Positions 8,871 to 16,474 of a stretch of 18,087 nt of DNA are shown one piece after another. Where the stretch lies: positions 1 through 18,087 of the forward strand of contig JAUXHY010000003.1 in assembly GCA_030621275.1 (NCBI GenBank). The letters are read 5' to 3'. A model generated the notes under the pieces. That model was not told where the DNA came from and searched no databases. It saw only the letters and a list, made by a program, of their open reading frames with translations. Source of the DNA: a bacterium (GTDB taxonomy: Bacteria > Fidelibacterota > Marinisomatia > Marinisomatales > JAHJCW01). The position numbers and the translations under genes were made by a program. Within the stretch, counting starts at the first letter, position 1. Each line of letters begins with the position of its first letter.

Positions 8871-9911
8871 GTGAGGTTAAGCTATACAACTTATCGTTTG
8901 GGATGTACTCATCCATTTGGAATTTCCCGCAGTTCTTATGATTATTATGATAGAGTTTTTATTTATTTAGAACAAGATGGTTTTATTGGCAGGGGAGAGG
9001 CAGCTCCATCAGAGAGATATAATGAATATATCCTCCAAATCCTTAAAAGATTAAAAAATAAAATAATTCTTCCTATATCTGTTTCTAATATAGATGAAGT
9101 AGTAGAAATAATTGACGGATATACTTCTGATATAAAATCGTTACGTTCGGCATTTATTAGTGCTTTATATGATTGGTGGACTCAAAGTAATAATATTTCT
9201 TTATATGAATATTTTAAATATGATGGATATATCAATCAACCAACATCCTTTACAATCGCGATTGGTGATTTTGATAAACTGGCTCAAAAAATCGAAGAAG
9301 CAAAAGAGTATAAAATATTAAAAGTTAAATTGGGTACTGAAAACGACAAGGAAATTATAACTGAGATACGAAAGTATACTGACAAACGAATTCGTGTTGA
9401 TGCAAATGAAGGTTGGGATTTTAATAATGCTATTGAAATGTGTGAGTGGCTTGCGGTAAATAATGTTGAATTAATTGAACAGCCTTTACCTGCTACCAAT
9501 CTTGATAAAATGATTGATTTGAAAAATCATTCACAATTGCCATTAATTGCTGATGAAAACTGTCTTACTTCCGCTAATATCGAGGATATTGTTGATGGAT
9601 TTGATGGAATTAATATTAAACTGGCAAAGTGCGGTGGAGTGGACGAAGCGTCGAGAATGGTAGAGACTGCGAAAAAGCACAATTTAAAAATTATGTTTGG
9701 ATGTATGATTGAATCATCAATTGGTATAACAACTTTAGCTCAAATGGCATCGCAAGCCGATTACCTTGACCTAGATGGTAATTTATTGATTGATAATGAT
9801 CCGTATAATGGTATGCAAATTGTAAACGGTATTCCTAAATTGCCAGATGGTAAAGGGTTAGGATTAAGTTTAAAAAATAATTATAAAAATAAATTTCCGG
9901 ATTTAAAATGA
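8871..9911 (+). CDS. Dipeptide epimerase, enolase superfamily (probable L-Ala-D/L-Glu epimerase)
   Basis: A cytoplasmic enolase-superfamily enzyme of 346 residues, probably interconverting L-Ala-D-Glu and L-Ala-L-Glu from murein peptides. The full residue set is visible: the KVK pair (Lys151, Lys153), metal ligands Asp177 (DANEGW), Glu203 (IEQPL) and Asp228 (ADEN), the opposite-face Lys250 (NIKLAKCGG), and the DLD motif Asp300/Asp302 that binds the dipeptide amino group in known L-Ala-D/L-Glu epimerases. The start is GTG at 8871, since an in-frame TAA lies at 8838 and no ATG falls between. There is no obvious Shine-Dalgarno. It overlaps the next gene by 4 bases (ATGA). Other dipeptide specificities exist in this family, so the substrate is an inference. 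Confidence 0.88.
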   Translation: MRLSYTTYRLGCTHPFGISRSSYDYYDRVFIYLEQDGFIGRGEAAPSERYNEYILQILKRLKNKIILPISVSNIDEVVEIIDGYTSDIKSLRSAFISALYDWWTQSNNISLYEYFKYDGYINQPTSFTIAIGDFDKLAQKIEEAKEYKILKVKLGTENDKEIITEIRKYTDKRIRVDANEGWDFNNAIEMCEWLAVNNVELIEQPLPATNLDKMIDLKNHSQLPLIADENCLTSANIEDIVDGFDGINIKLAKCGGVDEASRMVETAKKHNLKIMFGCMIESSIGITTLAQMASQADYLDLDGNLLIDNDPYNGMQIVNGIPKLPDGKGLGLSLKNNYKNKFPDLK

Positions 9912-10318
9912 AAATATTAGGAATTGAACATATTGGAATTGCTGTAAACAATTTAGAGATAAATGCTCAATTTTGGCAATTATTACTAAATAATAATGAT
10001 CCCATTACAGAAGAAATAAAAGATCAAAAAGTAGCTACTGAAATATTCGATACTGGTATGGGGAAAATTGAACTTTTAGAAGCTACATCTCTAGACTCAC
10101 CAATAGTAAAATTCATTGAGAAAAGAGGTCAAGGTGTCCATCATATCTGCTTTCAAGTTGATGATATTAAGCAAGCAATTGAGGAATTAATCAAAGTTGG
10201 TATTGAATTAATTGATAAAACTCCGAGAGTCGGTGCAGAAGGATACTTGATCGTTTTTATACATCCAAGTAGTACGGGTGGTGTATTAGTAGAGCTTGCA
10301 GAGAAACCAGTGAATTGA
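9908..10318 (+). CDS. mce: Methylmalonyl-CoA epimerase (VOC superfamily)
   Basis: A 136-residue vicinal-oxygen-chelate protein predicted to interconvert (R)- and (S)-methylmalonyl-CoA, linking propionyl-CoA and succinyl-CoA metabolism. The two beta-alpha-beta-beta-beta modules are visible. IEHIGIAVNNLE carries metal ligand His8, GKIELLEA carries Glu55, GVHHICFQVDDI carries His78/His79, and GGVLVELAEKP carries Glu129. This is the H-E/Q-H-E arrangement of the family, and LDSPIVKFIEKRGQGVHHIC closely follows known methylmalonyl-CoA epimerases. It is translationally coupled to the upstream dipeptide epimerase (4-base overlap). Neither methylmalonyl-CoA mutase nor propionyl-CoA carboxylase is in the window. 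A hairpin with T-tract follows at 10387, probably ending the transcript. Confidence 0.88.
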   Translation: MKILGIEHIGIAVNNLEINAQFWQLLLNNNDPITEEIKDQKVATEIFDTGMGKIELLEATSLDSPIVKFIEKRGQGVHHICFQVDDIKQAIEELIKVGIELIDKTPRVGAEGYLIVFIHPSSTGGVLVELAEKPVN

Positions 10319-10320
10319 AG

Positions 10321-10341
10321 ATTCAATATTTAAGATTGAAT
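10321..10341 (+). repeat. Short AT-rich inverted repeat after the epimerase stop codon
   Basis: ATTCAAT (10321-10327) and its reverse complement ATTGAAT (10335-10341) flank a 7-base loop directly after the TGA at 10316-10318. The same stretch can be read as an imperfect 13-base direct repeat (10320-10332 and 10334-10346). The stem is weak and has no T-tract, so any function is doubtful. Confidence 0.3.
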
Positions 10342-10386
10342 ATTTAGAGTAAGTTTACAATCCTCAGCATTTTGGGTTTTATATCT

Positions 10387-10406
10387 GTCCCAATAGGGGC
10401 TTTTTT
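10387..10406 (+). terminator. Probable intrinsic terminator after methylmalonyl-CoA epimerase
   Basis: GTCCC (10387-10391) pairs with GGGGC (10396-10400) around an AATA loop, a 5-bp stem with one G-U pair. Six T residues follow at once and then a T-rich run continues to about 10421. It lies 69 bases after the epimerase stop and before uvrC, where the long plus-strand cluster would be expected to end. The stem is short, so termination may be partial. Confidence 0.6.
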
Positions 10407-10452
10407 ATTTTCTTCTTTTTTCGATAAAATCTATTGAATTTCAGTTGATATA

Positions 10453-12273
10453 ATGACTGTAAAAGACAAATTAAAACTAGTCCCAACCAAGCCAGGCGTA
10501 TATCTATTCCATAATGATAAAAATGAAATAATCTACATTGGAAAAGCTAAAAATCTACGGAATCGAGTAAGATCATATTTCCAAAAGAATAAATATCAAA
10601 CACCTAAAAATCAGGCATTAATTGCTCGAATTACAGACTTAGAATGGATAGTAGTGGCAAATGAAGTAGAGGCATTGCTAACTGAAGCAAATCTTATAAA
10701 ACAGCATACTCCAAAATATAATATTGATTTAAGGGATGATAAATCATTTCCATTTATAAGAGTTACCAATGAACCATATCCGCAGGTATATCTGACGAGA
10801 AAAATTATAAAAGACGGATCTAAATATTTTGGTCCTTACACCAATGTAGCAATTCTTAAACAGAGTCTTAGTGCATTAAGACGTGTTTTTCCAATTCGCA
10901 CATGCACGTATTATCTTGATGAAAAAATTGTTAAGGATAAAAAGATTAAACTTTGTTTGGACTATCATATCAATAAGTGCGAGGGACCTTGCGAGGGCAT
11001 TGTTAGTCATGCGGAATATAATGGAATGATCAAGCGTGTGATTGAATTCTTGCACGGAAATACAGCGGTTACAGAAGATTATATTGCCGAGCAGATGGAG
11101 GTCGCTTCTAAAGAGAAGCGATATGAAGATGCCGCGCTTGCCCGCGATCAACTTACTGCGGTGAAGGATTTTAACGCGCGACAAAGAAAAATTACTGCCA
11201 ATTTTACCGATCGAGATGTATTTGCTTTAGCACGGGAAGAAAATTTAGGAATAATGGTAATTGTGAGAATTCGACAGGGGAGATTATTTAGCAGGGAGAA
11301 GGTTTCCTTCCAAGGATTGGATAAAGATTCAGTTGTATTGAAGTCAATTATAACAAGATTTTATATGGATGGAGATTCAATTCCACCGGAAATATCATTA
11401 CCTGTAGAACCGGATGACGAAAATGAATTGATGGAATGGTTAAGTGGAAAAATAAAACGAAAGATCAAATTTTTATATCCGCAAAGAGGTGAAAAAGCGC
11501 AGGAAAGCAGAATAGCTTATCAAAATGCGAAACTATTATTAGGCGAATGGATCATCAATCGGAAAAAGCGCAAGGAATTTTACCCGGCTTCGGTTGCACA
11601 ATTACAAGAAGACTTGAATATGAAAGCACCGCCGCGCCGAATTGAGGCATTTGATATATCGCATTTAGGTGGAACTGATACGGTAGCATCAATGGTGTGT
11701 TTTGTGGATGGGAAAGCACGGAAAAGTGAGTATCGCAAATATAAAGTAAAAACTGTAATCGGGATTGATGATTTTGCCTCCATGCACGAAGTAGTTTTAC
11801 GTCGCTATAAGCGCGTACTTGATGAAAAACTTACTTTACCTGACCTAATATTGATTGATGGTGGAAAAGGTCAGCTTTCCGTTGCTGTATCTGCTTTAAA
11901 TGAATTGAGAATTGACCATATTCCAATTATCGGATTAGCCAAACGGTTAGAAGAAGTATTTTTACCGGGGAATTTGGAGGCACAAACAATCTCAAAACAA
12001 TCTCCGGGATTGATTTTACTACGCCGAATACGTGATGAAGCGCATCGCTTTGCGATTACATTCCAAAAACAAAAAAGAAATAAAATAGTTACAAAATCAA
12101 TATTCGACGAAATCCCCGGAATGGGAACGAAGCGCGTAAAACTATTATTAAATGCATTTAGCGATGTGAAGGTAATCGCTAACGCGGATATTGAATCAAT
12201 TCGTCAACGCACGGGAATACCAGAAAAGATTTGTAATTTGGTAATTAGAAAAGCACAAGAGCATAATAAATAA
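10453..12273 (+). CDS. uvrC: UvrABC system protein C (excinuclease subunit)
   Basis: UvrC makes both incisions beside DNA lesions in nucleotide excision repair. The 606-residue protein is complete. The GIY-YIG nuclease domain has GVY (15-17) and YIGKAKNLRNRV (28-39) for the 3' cut. Four cysteines (151, 168, 176, 180) have the spacing of the Fe-S-type cluster region. The UVR motif is YEDAALARDQL (224-234). The RNase H-like endonuclease for the 5' cut has FDISHLGG (Asp401), LIDGGKGQL (Asp469) and DEAHRFA (His531). Tandem helix-hairpin-helix motifs end the protein (about 545-606). The gap upstream holds a terminator, so uvrC likely has its own promoter, but I cannot point to a clear one. No good Shine-Dalgarno precedes the ATG; the start is set by the usual distance to the GIY motif. 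Confidence 0.97.
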   Translation: MTVKDKLKLVPTKPGVYLFHNDKNEIIYIGKAKNLRNRVRSYFQKNKYQTPKNQALIARITDLEWIVVANEVEALLTEANLIKQHTPKYNIDLRDDKSFPFIRVTNEPYPQVYLTRKIIKDGSKYFGPYTNVAILKQSLSALRRVFPIRTCTYYLDEKIVKDKKIKLCLDYHINKCEGPCEGIVSHAEYNGMIKRVIEFLHGNTAVTEDYIAEQMEVASKEKRYEDAALARDQLTAVKDFNARQRKITANFTDRDVFALAREENLGIMVIVRIRQGRLFSREKVSFQGLDKDSVVLKSIITRFYMDGDSIPPEISLPVEPDDENELMEWLSGKIKRKIKFLYPQRGEKAQESRIAYQNAKLLLGEWIINRKKRKEFYPASVAQLQEDLNMKAPPRRIEAFDISHLGGTDTVASMVCFVDGKARKSEYRKYKVKTVIGIDDFASMHEVVLRRYKRVLDEKLTLPDLILIDGGKGQLSVAVSALNELRIDHIPIIGLAKRLEEVFLPGNLEAQTISKQSPGLILLRRIRDEAHRFAITFQKQKRNKIVTKSIFDEIPGMGTKRVKLLLNAFSDVKVIANADIESIRQRTGIPEKICNLVIRKAQEHNK

Positions 12274-12284
12274 GAGGAGTTAAA

Positions 12285-12878
12285 ATGGAAACTATAATAA
12301 AACCTGACAAGAAATATTATACAAAGAATATTTGGGTGATAATTACAATATCAATTTTGATAATAATCTCAGTAGCTATTACCAATTTGATTATAACAAT
12401 TGCCGGTGGTGACCCAACTGCAAAGGAAATCTTATGGTGGATTACTCTCGGTTGTATATTAGGTTTATGGATTATTGGCTATCCACTTAGCCATTTGTGG
12501 ATTAAGAATTTAAGTTATGTAATCCGTGAAGATAGAGTAACTATCCACAAAGGAATACTAACCAAGACTAAACAAAATATACCCTATCGGGCAGTAACAG
12601 ATTTTGTTTTACATAGGTCTTTATATGATAGGTTTTTAGGAATTGGATCAATTAGAGTACAAACTGCAGGTCAATCTCAGACAGGTACGGGGTACGAAGG
12701 AAACTTAGCCGGATTACTCAATTACGATAATTTACACGGTGAACTTAGAGAAAAGATCAAAGTTTTACATCCTACGAGTAGTGGTAATATTCAACCAAAA
12801 ACAAGCGGAACTGATAGTGATGTATTAGAAGATATATTAAATGAATTAAAGAAAATTAGACGGAACTTGGATAAATAA
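12285..12878 (+). CDS. Membrane-anchored bacterial PH-domain (bPH2/DUF304, YdbS-like) protein
   Basis: A 197-residue protein with two N-terminal membrane segments (about 17-40 and 48-69), followed by a bacterial PH-like domain of the bPH2 type (about 75-145). The domain is recognised by the run SYVIREDRVTIHKGILTKTK, IPYRAVTDFVLHRSLYDRFLGIGSIRVQT and a Gly/Leu-rich end. A charged tail ends in a short amphipathic stretch (LEDILNELKKIRRNL, about 180-195). Single-domain members of this family have no agreed function; paired YdbS/YdbT proteins are membrane-associated. AGGAG at 12275-12279, 5 bases before the ATG, is a strong RBS. The gene starts 11 bases after uvrC and is probably co-transcribed with it. 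Confidence 0.82.
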   Translation: METIIKPDKKYYTKNIWVIITISILIIISVAITNLIITIAGGDPTAKEILWWITLGCILGLWIIGYPLSHLWIKNLSYVIREDRVTIHKGILTKTKQNIPYRAVTDFVLHRSLYDRFLGIGSIRVQTAGQSQTGTGYEGNLAGLLNYDNLHGELREKIKVLHPTSSGNIQPKTSGTDSDVLEDILNELKKIRRNLDK

Positions 12879-12884
12879 TTATAG

Positions 12885-12943
12885 TAGCCACTAATGCACG
12901 AATAAAAACAATAATTTAAAATCTATTCGTGCATTAGTGGCTA
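12885..12943. repeat. Perfect 20-bp inverted repeat (large hairpin or REP/MITE-like element)
   Basis: The left arm at 12885-12904 (TAGCCACTAATGCACGAATA) is perfectly complementary to the right arm at 12924-12943, with a 19-base A/T-rich spacer. The element lies 7 bases after the stop of the bPH2 gene and about 70 bases before the peptidase start. There is no T-tract on either side, so it is not a standard intrinsic terminator. The arms are more GC-rich than the surrounding DNA. I see no second copy in the window and no target-site duplication. It could be a dispersed palindromic repeat, a transcript-end stabiliser or a non-autonomous mobile element remnant. Confidence 0.8.
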
Positions 12944-13000
12944 TAATTAAATGAACATTAGTATTGATTTCCCCCGTTTTAATTAACCTTTCCAACTTAT

Positions 13001-13004
13001 GGAG
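13001..13004 (+). promoter_or_regulatory. Ribosome binding site deciding the S9 peptidase start
   Basis: GGAG is placed 7 bases before the ATG at 13012. This supports the ATG over the upstream in-frame TTG at 12964, which would put 16 extra residues in front of the lipoprotein signal peptide and has no such site. Confidence 0.7.
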
Positions 13005-13011
13005 ACAAAAA

Positions 13012-14895
13012 ATGAAAATTAAATTATTTACATTAACTCTATTAATCCTATCTATGGTAATTATTAGCTGCCAAAAAAGTGATTATAAAGAAGTTAATAA
13101 ATACACTATTGAACAATTTATGAATACGACAAGTATATTTGGAAACTCGTTTTCAAGCGATGAATCTAAAATCTTATTCACAAGTGACAAATCAGGAATT
13201 TTTAATGCTTACACGATGTCGGTAGGTGGTGAAAATTCGACTCAGATAACACATTCGGACAGTACCTCTATCTATGCTGTTTCATTCTTTCCTAAAGATA
13301 ACCGTATCATCCTTATGAGCGATAAAAATGGTAATGAAATCTATCATATTTCCTTACTGAACGAAGATGGTTCAGTTCAAGATTTAACTCCGTATGAAAA
13401 TGCACGCTCCACATTTTATGGGTGGAGTTTTGATAAAAATAGTTTTTTCTATGGCTCAAATAAACGCAATCCAAGTTTTATGAATATATATGAAATGGAC
13501 ATAGAAACGTTTACTGCGGAATTATTTTATCAAAATGATGAAGGTTATTCTCTTGGTGATATATCAGACGATAAACGCTTTATTGCATTCAGCAAAACTA
13601 TAACAAATAACAATTCCGATATGTACCTATATAATATAGAAAGCAAAGAGATGGAGCATCTTACTCCGCACGAAGGTGATATAAATTACTCACCTGCTTC
13701 ATTTAGTATTGACTCTAAAGCTCTATATTATTTAACAGACGAAAACAGTGAATTCGCTTATCTAAAAAAATATGATATGGATTCTAACGCGCACGAAACC
13801 ATCACTGAAGCGGATTGGGATATTATGTACGCATATTTTTCAGAAACAGGAAAATACAGGGTAATGGGCATCAATAATGATGCAAAGACTGAAATTGAAA
13901 TATTTGATTTTGAAAAAAATAAGCAGGTTAATTTACCCGAACTTCCCAATGCTAATATAACTTCTGTAAACATATCTGACAGTGAAAAATTGATGACATT
14001 CTATGTAAATGGATCAAGGTCTCCCAATAATTTATACGTTTATGATTTTAATGCTAAAAAATATCAAAAATTAACTGATTCTATAAATCCTGAAATTGAT
14101 AAATCAGATTTAGTCGATGGTAAAGTTATAAGATTCAAATCGTTTGACGGGCTTGAAATTCCTGCAATTCTCTATAAACCGCATGATATTAAACCCGGAG
14201 AAAAAGCACCGGCTCTCGTTAATGTACACGGTGGTCCGGGTGGGCAGGCACGCATCGGGTACCGTGGAACAATTCAGTATTTGGTAAATCATGGATATGT
14301 AGTCCTTGATATCAATAATCGCGGTAGTTCAGGTTATGGTAAAACATTTTATCAATTGGATGATTTAAAGCACGGTGAAGATGACTTGATGGATTGTGTT
14401 AAGGCAAAGGATTATTTTTACTCTACCGGATATGTTGATTCAAATAAAATCGGTATAATGGGTGGTAGTTATGGTGGCTATATGGTGTTGGCTGCGCTCA
14501 CTTACCAACCCACTGAATTTGCAGTGGGTGTAGATTTGTTTGGTATTTCAAATTGGGTGAGAACCTTAGAAAGTATTCCACCATGGTGGGAATCATTTAG
14601 AGAAGCTTTGTACAAGGAGATGGGTAATCCGGAAACCGATAAAGATTATTTATATCGTATATCTCCATTGTTCCACTATGAAAATATTGTTAATCCGTTA
14701 ATGGTATTGCAAGGTGCAAATGATCCGCGAGTTTTAAAAGTGGAATCAGACGAAATTGTGGAAGCGGTAAAAGCAAATGGTGTGCCGGTTGAATATGTCC
14801 TATTTGATGATGAGGGTCACGGATTTAGAAAAAAGGAAAATCGTATAGCCGGAAATAAAGCAATACTTGAGTTTTTAGATACATATCTAAAGTAA
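13012..14895 (+). CDS. Exported lipoprotein, S9-family prolyl oligopeptidase-like serine peptidase
   Basis: A 627-residue peptidase predicted to cleave oligopeptides outside the cytoplasmic membrane. Residues 1-20 form a lipoprotein signal peptide: Lys2/Lys4, a hydrophobic core, and a lipobox ending IISC with lipidated Cys20. Residues about 35-370 carry WD40/TolB-like beta-propeller repeats (for example ILFTSDKSGIFNAYTM). The alpha/beta-hydrolase domain (about 385-627) has the HGGPGGQ oxyanion loop (406-412), GGSYGGY with nucleophile Ser486, NDPRVL with Asp571, and EGHGFRKKENR with His603. This is the S9 acylaminoacyl-peptidase/DPP-type layout. The ATG at 13012 is chosen because of its RBS and because it starts the signal peptide cleanly. 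The gene stands alone between two hairpin-bearing gaps, so it is probably monocistronic. Confidence 0.92.
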   Translation: MKIKLFTLTLLILSMVIISCQKSDYKEVNKYTIEQFMNTTSIFGNSFSSDESKILFTSDKSGIFNAYTMSVGGENSTQITHSDSTSIYAVSFFPKDNRIILMSDKNGNEIYHISLLNEDGSVQDLTPYENARSTFYGWSFDKNSFFYGSNKRNPSFMNIYEMDIETFTAELFYQNDEGYSLGDISDDKRFIAFSKTITNNNSDMYLYNIESKEMEHLTPHEGDINYSPASFSIDSKALYYLTDENSEFAYLKKYDMDSNAHETITEADWDIMYAYFSETGKYRVMGINNDAKTEIEIFDFEKNKQVNLPELPNANITSVNISDSEKLMTFYVNGSRSPNNLYVYDFNAKKYQKLTDSINPEIDKSDLVDGKVIRFKSFDGLEIPAILYKPHDIKPGEKAPALVNVHGGPGGQARIGYRGTIQYLVNHGYVVLDINNRGSSGYGKTFYQLDDLKHGEDDLMDCVKAKDYFYSTGYVDSNKIGIMGGSYGGYMVLAALTYQPTEFAVGVDLFGISNWVRTLESIPPWWESFREALYKEMGNPETDKDYLYRISPLFHYENIVNPLMVLQGANDPRVLKVESDEIVEAVKANGVPVEYVLFDDEGHGFRKKENRIAGNKAILEFLDTYLK

Positions 14896-14921
14896 TTCCA
14901 TAAAATAATGTATTAAATTAT

Positions 14922-14954
14922 AGAGCTACCTTGATATAAAATTGAGGTAGCTCT
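14922..14954 (+). terminator. 10-bp hairpin after the S9 peptidase gene, without a clear T-tract
   Basis: AGAGCTACCT (14922-14931) pairs perfectly with AGGTAGCTCT (14945-14954) around a 13-base A/T-rich loop. It sits 26 bases after the peptidase stop. No run of T follows, so it is either a Rho-assisted end, an RNA-stabilising structure or a regulatory stem before the next gene at 14997. Confidence 0.45.
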
Positions 14955-14996
14955 CATGTCATAATAGCAATAGTCAAATTTTATAGTATTAAGTAA

Positions 14997-15428
14997 ATGA
15001 ATTCAACCGAAAAACAAATAAAGGATATAGTTGATCGTGAAACAAAAGCTTGGGATACTCAGGACGTAGAACTGTTGCTGACAATTTTCCATCCGGATAT
15101 GGTTTGGCCTTGGCCAAAAGATTCTAAATCTCATAATCCGGTTGATTGGGTGTTAGAGTTTGGTAAGTATAATTATGATAGGTGGAAAAAAAGATGGCAG
15201 TATTTATTTGATATGTATTCACTCGTTCACAACAACCGCGATATAATCAAAATTAGCGTTTCTGATGAACAGGATGGTGCATTTGCTGTTGTCGATGTAG
15301 ATACTTTATGGCGTAGAAAGTCTGATGGAGAGGAATTCCACTGGAAAGGTAGAGCTTGCAAAGTTTATACTAAAGTTTCGGATGTATGGAAACTAATTAT
15401 GCATACGGGATTGTTGGAATATTTATAA
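14997..15428 (+). CDS. NTF2/SnoaL-like fold protein of unknown function
   Basis: A 143-residue protein whose pattern fits the cystatin-like alpha+beta cone of the NTF2/SnoaL/ketosteroid-isomerase superfamily. An N-terminal helix (EKQIKDIVDRETKAWDTQD) leads to LLLTIFHPDMVWPWP. Alternating strands follow (FAVVDVDTLWRRKSDG, HWKGRACKVYTK), ending with WKLIMHTGLLEYL. No signal peptide or membrane segment is present. Members of this fold range from isomerases and hydrolases to plain binding proteins. I see no residue set that fixes a reaction. There is no strong RBS before the ATG. The next gene starts 33 bases downstream on the same strand and may be co-transcribed. Such proteins are frequent cargo in accessory and cassette regions. 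Confidence 0.75.
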   Translation: MNSTEKQIKDIVDRETKAWDTQDVELLLTIFHPDMVWPWPKDSKSHNPVDWVLEFGKYNYDRWKKRWQYLFDMYSLVHNNRDIIKISVSDEQDGAFAVVDVDTLWRRKSDGEEFHWKGRACKVYTKVSDVWKLIMHTGLLEYL

Positions 15429-15461
15429 ATATGTATATATTAATTTATAGGAAAAATAATT

Positions 15462-16469
15462 ATGTCAAGACAAAATATTGATGTTTGTCCAATATGTCAC
15501 ATAAAATCAAAAATAGAAAATCGAGTAGATTTATATTCTGTACATTGCCCTAAATGTGGATTTTTTCAAATTAGCGGTACTGCTTTTGCAACATTTGGAG
15601 ATTTTAATCCTAGACAACAGGCAAATATCTCAGGATGGATTCGTGAAAATCAATCATACTTGTTTAGTTCAGATGATAAGAAAATGTTATCAGATTTAAA
15701 CACACCCCAAATAGGTGAAAAAGCAAAAAAATTATTAGTTCATTTATCATATAAGTATCCTATTGCAGGACTTGAATTTGCATTTCCAAATTTCATGCTT
15801 ACTAATATCACAGAATTTTTAAATAGTAAAGATATTAGCTTAAAAACTGGGGCATCGGAATTTTTAGATTATCTAGGGTATTCATGGTCTATTAATGAAA
15901 ATGAACTAAGGTTTATCTTTAAAAAATATTTATTAGAAGAAAAAGGTTTTATTAGTGGTCATCCAAATTATATTATTACTCCGAAAGGCTGGGCTTACCT
16001 TGATGAAATCAGAGATATTAATGTTAATGCTGATGTGGTTTTTATTGCCTCTAAATATGAGGAAAATATTAATAAGTATCTAGACAAGTATGTCGTATCG
16101 GCTTTAGAAGAACTTGGATACAAACCCAAATTGATGCGTAGCCATCCGCATACTAATATTATAGATAATGAAATGATATCATTAATAAAAAAGAGTAGAT
16201 TTGTTATTGTTGACTTAACTGAAAATAGCTTGGGTGCATACTATGAAGCAGGCTATGCTCAAGGATTGGGATTAGAAGTGATTTATACATGTGAAAAATC
16301 ATTTAGAGAGAATAAAAATAATGAATCATTAAAAGGTGTTCATTTTGATACAAGTCATTATCCAATAAATGATTGGGAATTTGGCGATAATCAAGGTATG
16401 GATTTTAAGAAAAAGATGCTTGATTTTATCAATGTAAAATTCGGAAAAGGAACTTATTATCCAGAGTAA
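15462..16469 (+). CDS. Zinc-ribbon, winged-helix-like, nucleoside 2-deoxyribosyltransferase-like protein (candidate effector)
   Basis: A 335-residue protein with three apparent parts. A zinc ribbon is formed by Cys9, Cys12, Cys29 and Cys32 (CPIC and CPKCGFF). A helical middle (about 60-185) ends in LLEEKGFISG...YIITPKGWAYLDEI, which reads like the wing of a winged-helix domain. Residues about 190-320 look like a nucleoside 2-deoxyribosyltransferase-like Rossmann domain: strand DVVFIASKYEE, then SRFVIVDLTEN with Asp251, then GAYYEAGYAQGLGLEVIYTC, where Glu262 aligns with the family's catalytic glutamate. NDT-like domains cleave N-glycosidic bonds of nucleosides, nucleotides or NAD, and occur as effectors in some phage-defence systems. 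That role is inferred. A TAGGAAA motif lies 7 bases before the ATG. No partner sensor gene is recognised. Confidence 0.68.
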   Translation: MSRQNIDVCPICHIKSKIENRVDLYSVHCPKCGFFQISGTAFATFGDFNPRQQANISGWIRENQSYLFSSDDKKMLSDLNTPQIGEKAKKLLVHLSYKYPIAGLEFAFPNFMLTNITEFLNSKDISLKTGASEFLDYLGYSWSINENELRFIFKKYLLEEKGFISGHPNYIITPKGWAYLDEIRDINVNADVVFIASKYEENINKYLDKYVVSALEELGYKPKLMRSHPHTNIIDNEMISLIKKSRFVIVDLTENSLGAYYEAGYAQGLGLEVIYTCEKSFRENKNNESLKGVHFDTSHYPINDWEFGDNQGMDFKKKMLDFINVKFGKGTYYPE

Positions 16470-16474
16470 TTAAT

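Noticed and set aside
10876..11184. 102-codon minus-strand frame
   Set aside because: Fully antisense to the UvrC cysteine cluster and UVR region; no coding signal of its own.
12885..12943. Integron attC site or IS terminal repeats for the 20-bp palindrome
   Set aside because: There are no GTTRRRY/RYYYAAC cores at the ends, no transposase and no visible target duplication.
12964..13011. TTG start adding 16 residues to the S9 peptidase
   Set aside because: It would put a polar/Trp-Arg segment ahead of a clean lipoprotein signal peptide. The ATG at 13012 has a GGAG 7 bases upstream.
15462..16469. Complete retron around the NDT-like gene
   Set aside because: No reverse transcriptase gene and no msr/msd-like folded RNA region is visible in the window, so only the resemblance of the effector is reported.
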